This document shows positions 16,642 through 20,347 of a stretch of DNA of 20,347 nucleotides, in pieces. Positions within the stretch are counted from its first letter, which is position 1; each line of letters begins with the position of its first letter. Under the pieces are notes generated by a model. It did no database searches. It was not told the DNA's origin and was given only the letters and a program-made list of their open reading frames with translations. The stretch is taken from assembly GCA_003488145.1 (NCBI GenBank), contig DNMQ01000228.1, positions 1 through 20,347 of the forward strand, written 5' to 3'. The position numbers and the translations under genes are program-made. This DNA is from Pseudomonas sp. (GTDB lineage Bacteria; Pseudomonadota; Gammaproteobacteria; Pseudomonadales; Pseudomonadaceae).

Positions 16642-17345
16642 TGGAATCACCCTCGCTGTTCGACAAAATCAGGCGCAAAGGCCTGTTCGGTACCGCTAGG
16701 CTGCTGTGGGCACGCTATGTCTACCGCCACGACGAACTGATCTGGATGGAGCGGGCATTGGACCTGCCCGCACCGCACTTTCCTCGCCAGAGTCCCTGGC
16801 GCAAGGCATCCATCACCGAAGCGTTGTTGCCCGCGTTCGATCGTTATTTCTCACGATATAAGCCAGGGCTTCTGTCGCTCATCCGCTCAGGAAGCGTTGG
16901 TGAAGCCTATCTCGACGCCGATGGGCAGGTCATAGGAATGGCGTGGTTCCGCCGTACTGATTACTACGATGACCAGGCCTACCACTGTTGGCTACGCCTG
17001 CCGCCAGGGCGCATTTATCAGTTTGCTGGGGAAGTGGCGCTGCCGTATCGAGGCACCGGCATGGCCGTGCTATTGCAGCGCGAACCGTGGAGGAACTTCC
17101 TGGCCGAGGGCTTCAGTCATACGCGGTCGGTCGTCAACATGAGTAATCAGCCAGCGCTGAAAATGCACGTAAAACTCGGGTTCAACGAGATCGGCGAGAG
17201 CATTCACATCTATTGCTTACTCAATTGCCTACATTTTCACCGGTATAGCCGTTACAAGGGCGAACGTCTTCAACACCTGCGCAAATCCCGACTCAGTGCT
17301 CAAGCCCCCCAGCCTGCAGCGGCGGAGCGTCTACACGATGACTGA
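16638..17345 (+). CDS. GNAT-family N-acetyltransferase
   Basis: The 235-residue protein carries the GNAT acetyl-CoA-binding motif A as PYRGTGMAVLLQ (136-147, with RGTGMA in place of R/QxxGxG/A). It is followed by VVNMSNQPALKMHVKLGF (165-182), the Asn-rich strand and helix that ends most GNAT folds. No signal peptide or membrane segment is seen. It probably transfers an acetyl or other acyl group from a CoA thioester to a sugar amine or hydroxyl on the cytoplasmic side; the substrate is unknown. The start at 16638 has GGGAG 5 nt upstream and overlaps the previous stop by ATGA; the in-frame GTG at 16626 and ATG at 16641 are less favoured. The tail (from about 205) is basic and alanine/proline-rich. 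Confidence 0.78.
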   Translation: MMESPSLFDKIRRKGLFGTARLLWARYVYRHDELIWMERALDLPAPHFPRQSPWRKASITEALLPAFDRYFSRYKPGLLSLIRSGSVGEAYLDADGQVIGMAWFRRTDYYDDQAYHCWLRLPPGRIYQFAGEVALPYRGTGMAVLLQREPWRNFLAEGFSHTRSVVNMSNQPALKMHVKLGFNEIGESIHIYCLLNCLHFHRYSRYKGERLQHLRKSRLSAQAPQPAAAERLHDD

Positions 17346-18489
17346 ACGTCTAGAATGGCAAACGAGCCTATGCACAGCGGCGTTCCCCGCCGCAGCTTAT
17401 GAAGCACTTTGCGAACGACTGGTACAAACCACGCCGTTCAATCGCCTAGCCTGGCTGCGGGCTGCTGAGCAGTCACTCTTGCCTGCATGCAAGCTGCATG
17501 TACTACTGATATGGCAGAGCGAGCGACTGGTCGGTTGCATACCGCTGATTCGCTGCCCACTTCGCATGCTTGGCGTAACGATGACCGAAGTCAGACACCT
17601 TGGCCATCCGCTGAGCGACCGGATCGGTCTGATGCTAGATGCAGATGCGGTTCACCTGCTTGAGCCGGCACTGGTGGCCATTCGCCGACGAATCCCCCAT
17701 GCGCGGCTGCAGCTTAACGAAATTCCGGCAAGCCCTGAGCATCGCAACCTGCTCACGCATTGGGTCGGCCATAGTTGGCAATGGGAAGCGCGGACCAGCT
17801 GCCGAGTGCCGGAGCATCGGTTGAGCGAAGCGGATCGACAAGAGGTAAGCGGCGATACGCGCTACAAGCTGCGGCGTGCCCGCAAACGGACGCAAGCCTG
17901 CGGCGCCGTGGTGGAGCGAATCACTCCGGACTCAACGACCATCGTCCCGTGTCTGGAACAACTTGCCATGGTCGAGGAGGCGAGTTGGAAAGGCGAAGAC
18001 GGGGTCGGCATATTCAGCCCTGGCCCTCATCGGGACTGGATCATGAACGGATTCAGCGCTCTCGCGACCGAAGGTCGCGTACGCGTGGTGCAATTGACGC
18101 TCGAGGGCCGCTGCATCAGCTATCGCCTCGGCCTGCTCGACCAGGGTCGACTATACGACTACAACCTCGCCTTCCTGCCCGAATTTGCCTCGCTGGGTAG
18201 CGGTCGCTTGTTGCTGGACGAGTGGTTCCGCTGGGGGCTGGACGAGGACTGGGATTACATCGACGCTTCCCGGGTAAGCCTGCACCAATCAAGCCACCAA
18301 CTCCATGAGCGCATGACGGATCAAGTTGAGCACCTGCGCTGGAGTTTTTATTCACGCAGGCCGAGCGGCATCGTGCTGGGTCTCATCTACAGGGTATGGC
18401 TGAGTATCAAACCACGCCTGCAAACCTGGCGCACCCGTCGCGCTGCCGGGCGCAAAGAGCTTTGCGCTGTCAAGCAACCGTCCAGCTGA
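17338..18489 (+). CDS. FemAB/CelD-like acyltransferase (double-GNAT fold)
   Basis: The 383-residue protein resembles the GNAT-type PF13480 group (CelD/BcsL and FemAB-like), often encoded in EPS operons. Support: the central basic motif RYKLRRARKR (175-184), the block WKGEDGVGIF (217-226), a GNAT-like strand-helix region RVRVVQLTLEGRCISYRLGL (237-256) and DYNLAFLPEFASLGSGRLLL (264-283). No signal peptide or membrane segment is evident; the C-terminus is strongly basic and could touch the membrane. It may acylate or add an amino acid to the polymer precursor. The ATG at 17338 has GGAG 10 nt upstream and overlaps the GNAT gene by 8 nt; an upstream in-frame ATG at 17296 would add 14 residues inside that gene. 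Confidence 0.8.
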   Translation: MTERLEWQTSLCTAAFPAAAYEALCERLVQTTPFNRLAWLRAAEQSLLPACKLHVLLIWQSERLVGCIPLIRCPLRMLGVTMTEVRHLGHPLSDRIGLMLDADAVHLLEPALVAIRRRIPHARLQLNEIPASPEHRNLLTHWVGHSWQWEARTSCRVPEHRLSEADRQEVSGDTRYKLRRARKRTQACGAVVERITPDSTTIVPCLEQLAMVEEASWKGEDGVGIFSPGPHRDWIMNGFSALATEGRVRVVQLTLEGRCISYRLGLLDQGRLYDYNLAFLPEFASLGSGRLLLDEWFRWGLDEDWDYIDASRVSLHQSSHQLHERMTDQVEHLRWSFYSRRPSGIVLGLIYRVWLSIKPRLQTWRTRRAAGRKELCAVKQPSS

Positions 18490-18505
18490 TTCGCCGAGAG
18501 CAGGT

Positions 18506-19261
18506 ATGCCATCCAGAGTGATCATTAACGCCGACGACTTCGGCCTGTCGAGTTCGAACAACCACGTGATCGTGGCCGCCTTCAACCAGGGAATCATCAG
18601 CTCCGCGACCCTGATGGCCAACACCCCTGGTTTTGATGAAGCCTGCCAGCTGATTCATGCCGAGCGCCTGCACAGACGGGTCGGCCTGCATCTCAACCTA
18701 ACCCATGGCCGACCGCTATCTCAGCCCATCGCTCGGCAGCGGGAGTTCTGCTCACCCGCCGGCGAGTTCGACCTGAGCATTGCACGCTACCGCTTTTCGC
18801 TATCGCAACAGGCGCGCCAAGCGGTACGCCAAGAGATTCAGGCCCAATGGCAGCGCTGTCTGGACCAGGGGATACGGCCGAGCCATCTGGACTCCCACCA
18901 GCACGTGCACAATTTGTGGCCGGTCGGCGAAGAACTCGCTCGCTTCGCCGGCGAGCAGGGGGTGCCTTTGCGTCCAGCACGCAATCTCGGATACAACATC
19001 AACCTACCCAAGCGTCATTTCAAGCGGCTGCTCAATACCCGATTGCGCCAGCTGGCAGGGCGAATGGCCGACTTTGCCTGTACGCCCTATGACCTGACCA
19101 ATACTCCGCTGCCCGCCCGCGGTACCCTCGAAGTCATAGCGCACCCAACCCTACTGGCCGATGGCTTCGGTGACGAATATCTGGCGGCTGACGTGCGCCT
19201 GGACGAGCTGCTGAGGCGCAGCTTCCCGGGAATCCAATACATCGCATACAGCGAGCTCTGA
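18506..19261 (+). CDS. ChbG/YdjC-type carbohydrate deacetylase
   Basis: The 251-residue protein matches the YdjC/ChbG family of metal-dependent deacetylases known for chitooligosaccharide deacetylation. Signatures: NADDFGLS at 8-15 (Asp10 base, Asp11 metal), VGLHLNLT at 59-66 with His62, and HLDSHQHVH at 127-135 with His131. Length is typical. No signal peptide is seen, so it should act in the cytoplasm. It is the last EPS gene, 16 nt after the FemAB-like gene, with an AGCAGGT ribosome-binding region. It provides a second deacetylase in the operon, unrelated in fold to the NodB-type one. Its TGA (19259-19261) directly abuts the hslR stop codon on the other strand. Confidence 0.92.
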   Translation: MPSRVIINADDFGLSSSNNHVIVAAFNQGIISSATLMANTPGFDEACQLIHAERLHRRVGLHLNLTHGRPLSQPIARQREFCSPAGEFDLSIARYRFSLSQQARQAVRQEIQAQWQRCLDQGIRPSHLDSHQHVHNLWPVGEELARFAGEQGVPLRPARNLGYNINLPKRHFKRLLNTRLRQLAGRMADFACTPYDLTNTPLPARGTLEVIAHPTLLADGFGDEYLAADVRLDELLRRSFPGIQYIAYSEL

Positions 19262-19654
19262 TTAGCCCTCGCTGTGAAAGCGCTGCAAGGCTCGGCGCTG
19301 CTTCTTGCTCGGCCGGCCGTCGGTCTGCATGCCGAGGGCACCCGCCTTGCGCTGGGCTGCCGCTTCCTCGCGAGCGGCCAGACTCTGCGGCGTCTCTTCA
19401 TAGAGCGTCTGCGCCTCGGGCGCGCCGCGGCGCACCGCCGACAGCGCGCGGATAACCACCGTCCGCGCGTCGAAGCCAACGCGAATCACCAGTTCATCGC
19501 CGATCTTCGGTTCCTTGCTCGGCTTGCAACGCTCGCCGCGACAGTGCACCTTGCCACCTTCGATGGCCGCCTTGGCCAACGCGCGGGTCTTGAAGAAGCG
19601 CGCGGCCCACAGCCACTTGTCCAGGCGCACCTTGTCGTCGTCTTTTTCAGCCAT
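19262..19654 (-). CDS. hslR: Hsp15 ribosome-associated heat-shock protein
   Basis: The 130-residue protein begins KVRLDKWLWAARFFKTRALA (8-27), the standard S4 RNA-binding domain of Hsp15, followed by GGKVHCRGERCKPSKEP and a basic Lys/Arg-rich tail (GRPSKKQRRALQRF). Hsp15 binds free 50S subunits carrying nascent chains and helps recycle them. Length is normal. In E. coli it lies just upstream of hslO; here the EPS operon lies between them. AGGAG sits 13 nt upstream of its ATG, farther than usual. No clear -35 hexamer is found in the short spacer (19655-19755) shared with rimB. Its stop is adjacent to that of the convergent ChbG/YdjC gene. Confidence 0.95.
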   Translation of the reverse strand: MAEKDDDKVRLDKWLWAARFFKTRALAKAAIEGGKVHCRGERCKPSKEPKIGDELVIRVGFDARTVVIRALSAVRRGAPEAQTLYEETPQSLAAREEAAAQRKAGALGMQTDGRPSKKQRRALQRFHSEG

Positions 19655-19723
19655 CGTCCAGCTCTAACTCCTACACATCGTTCTAGGGTGTTACAGACGG
19701 ATGCAGTTGTCATGCACCCCAAC

Positions 19724-19729
19724 TAGAAT
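19724..19729 (+). promoter_or_regulatory. Possible -10 element of rimB
   Basis: TAGAAT matches the -10 consensus at five of six bases and sits in the context CTAGAATGC, the same eight-base core seen at the proposed hslO promoter. The -35 is not convincing: TTGTCA at 19707-19712 is only 11 nt upstream. Transcription would begin about 20 nt before the rimB start. Confidence 0.3.
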
Positions 19730-19755
19730 GCCGGCAAATTCTTCGGACACGCCCA

Positions 19756-20223
19756 TTGAAGAGACTCGACCCCCACACCGTGATCGGACTGCGTGAATGG
19801 ATCGCCCTGCCGGATCTCGGCGTGGTGGGCCTGCGTGCCAAGGTCGATACCGGGGCCAGCACCTCGGCGCTGCACGCCACCGACATCAGCGAATTCGAAC
19901 GCGATGGGCAACGCTGGGTTCGCTTCACCGCGCACCTGGGCACGCTGGTGCAGCGGCGCCATCGCTGCGAGGCGCCGCTGGTCACGCGCAAGCTGATCAA
20001 GAGTTCCAATGGCCAGGTCCAGACGCGTTACGTGGTGCGCACCCTGCTCGCGCTGGGCAGCCACGTGTGGCCGGTGGAGTTCACCCTGACCTGCCGCAAG
20101 ACCATGCGCTACCGCCTGCTGCTCGGCTCCAAGGCGCTGGTCGACGGTCAATGGCTGATCGATCCGTCGCGAACCTATGTCCAGGACAAACCCCAGATCC
20201 TCACTTCCTCCGGTGCTCCATGA
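19756..20223 (+). CDS. rimB: RimB-like retropepsin-fold protease, RimK-associated
   Basis: The 155-residue protein belongs to the PF05618 group (often labelled ATP-dependent zinc protease), with an aspartic-protease-like DTGAS motif at 31-35 ([13 protein letters not shown]) and LLLGSKAL near the C-terminus. The next gene is rimK with an ATGA overlap, as in pseudomonads where RimB works with RimK on ribosomal protein S6 modification. The start is assigned to TTG at 19756 because no in-frame ATG lies upstream within the spacer and the next in-frame alternative (GTG, codon 9) would shorten the conserved N-terminus. No Shine-Dalgarno is apparent, which is unusual. Confidence 0.82.
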   Translation: MKRLDPHTVIGLREWIALPDLGVVGLRAKVDTGASTSALHATDISEFERDGQRWVRFTAHLGTLVQRRHRCEAPLVTRKLIKSSNGQVQTRYVVRTLLALGSHVWPVEFTLTCRKTMRYRLLLGSKALVDGQWLIDPSRTYVQDKPQILTSSGAP

Positions 20224-20347
20224 AAATCGCCGTGCTGTCGCGCAATCCGCGCCTGTATTCCACCCGACGCCTGGTCGAAGCCGGCCAGCAGCGGGGCCAT
20301 GAGGTGGTGGTGATCGATACGCTACGCGCGTACATGAACATTGCCAG
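20220..20347 (+). CDS. rimK: Ribosomal protein S6 glutamate ligase RimK, N-terminal fragment
   Basis: The first 42 codons are visible and begin [20 protein letters not shown], the characteristic start of RimK, an ATP-grasp ligase that adds glutamates to the C-terminus of ribosomal protein S6. The ATG at 20220 overlaps the rimB stop by ATGA and no other start is plausible. The ATP-grasp core lies beyond the window edge, so catalytic residues cannot be checked. Confidence 0.92.
   Translation, partial: MKIAVLSRNPRLYSTRRLVEAGQQRGHEVVVIDTLRAYMNIA

Larger units (their letters stand above)
1419..19261 (+). other. Exopolysaccharide biosynthesis operon (Wzx/Wzy type)
   Basis: Sixteen same-strand genes run without a gap longer than 16 nt. 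Nine junctions have a start codon overlapping the previous stop by 1 or 4 nt (seven ATGA, one TTGA and one TAATG), and three more overlap by 8 to 28 nt. Contents in order: UDP-sugar synthesis (two genes), initiating sugar transferase, BY-kinase-like ATPase, Wza-type exporter, Wzz-type protein, GT4, Wzy, two GT2, NodB-type deacetylase, Wzx, secreted glycosidase-like protein, GNAT, FemAB-like acyltransferase, ChbG/YdjC deacetylase. The complete initiation, flipping, polymerisation and export set indicates a self-sufficient Wzx/Wzy pathway, probably for an acidic EPS or capsule. By eye its base composition is less GC-rich than the flanking hslO and rimB, with more CTA and TTA leucine codons, consistent with horizontal acquisition. 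No integrase or IS element is seen. Confidence 0.88.

Noticed and set aside
1419..19261. Exosortase/PEP-CTERM-linked EPS system
   Set aside because: A FemAB-like protein, a NodB-type deacetylase and a separate kinase-like ATPase recall such loci, but no exosortase and no PEP-CTERM protein is encoded in the window.

Overview
The window looks like a chromosomal segment from a GC-rich gammaproteobacterium, most likely Pseudomonas sensu lato (possibly the stutzeri group). The evidence is the start of pckA (MTQATNAVYTDIS) and of rimK ([20 protein letters not shown]) at the two edges, plus pseudomonad-like Hsp33 (hslO), Hsp15 (hslR) and RimB proteins. No 16S or other decisive marker is present, so the species is not fixed.

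Layout. The left flank (1-1153) is core genome on the minus strand: the first 14 codons of pckA, then hslO. Positions 1154-1418 are a 265-bp divergent spacer with a likely hslO promoter and an AT-rich leader for the next operon. Positions 1419-19261 hold sixteen plus-strand genes, nearly all overlapping or abutting, forming one long exopolysaccharide (EPS) operon. The right flank (19262-20347) is core genome again: hslR (minus), rimB (plus) and the first 42 codons of rimK (plus). No transposase, integrase, tRNA, rRNA or CRISPR array was seen.

How the EPS genes fit together. UDP-glucose dehydrogenase and UDP-glucuronate 4-epimerase make UDP-GlcA and UDP-GalA, so an acidic polymer is expected. 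A polyprenyl-phosphate sugar transferase starts the repeat unit on undecaprenyl phosphate. One GT4 and two GT2 glycosyltransferases extend it, a Wzx-type flippase exports it, and a Wzy-type protein polymerises it. A Wzz/PCP-type chain-length protein, a separate BY-kinase-like ATPase and a Wza-type outer-membrane lipoprotein handle length control and export. The 3' part of the operon looks like a tailoring module: a NodB-type deacetylase (just before wzx), a secreted protein resembling a glycoside hydrolase, a GNAT acetyltransferase, a FemAB/CelD-like acyltransferase and a ChbG/YdjC-type deacetylase.

Most notable points: the EPS operon sits between hslR and hslO, which are neighbours next to pckA in E. 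coli; the last EPS gene and hslR meet stop codon to stop codon with no base between; the BY-kinase-like ATPase lacks the P-loop lysine; and the secreted 641-residue protein has glycosidase-like features but no canonical nucleophile. This is a Wzx/Wzy-type EPS locus with unusual parts. I do not see proof of an entirely new kind of system.
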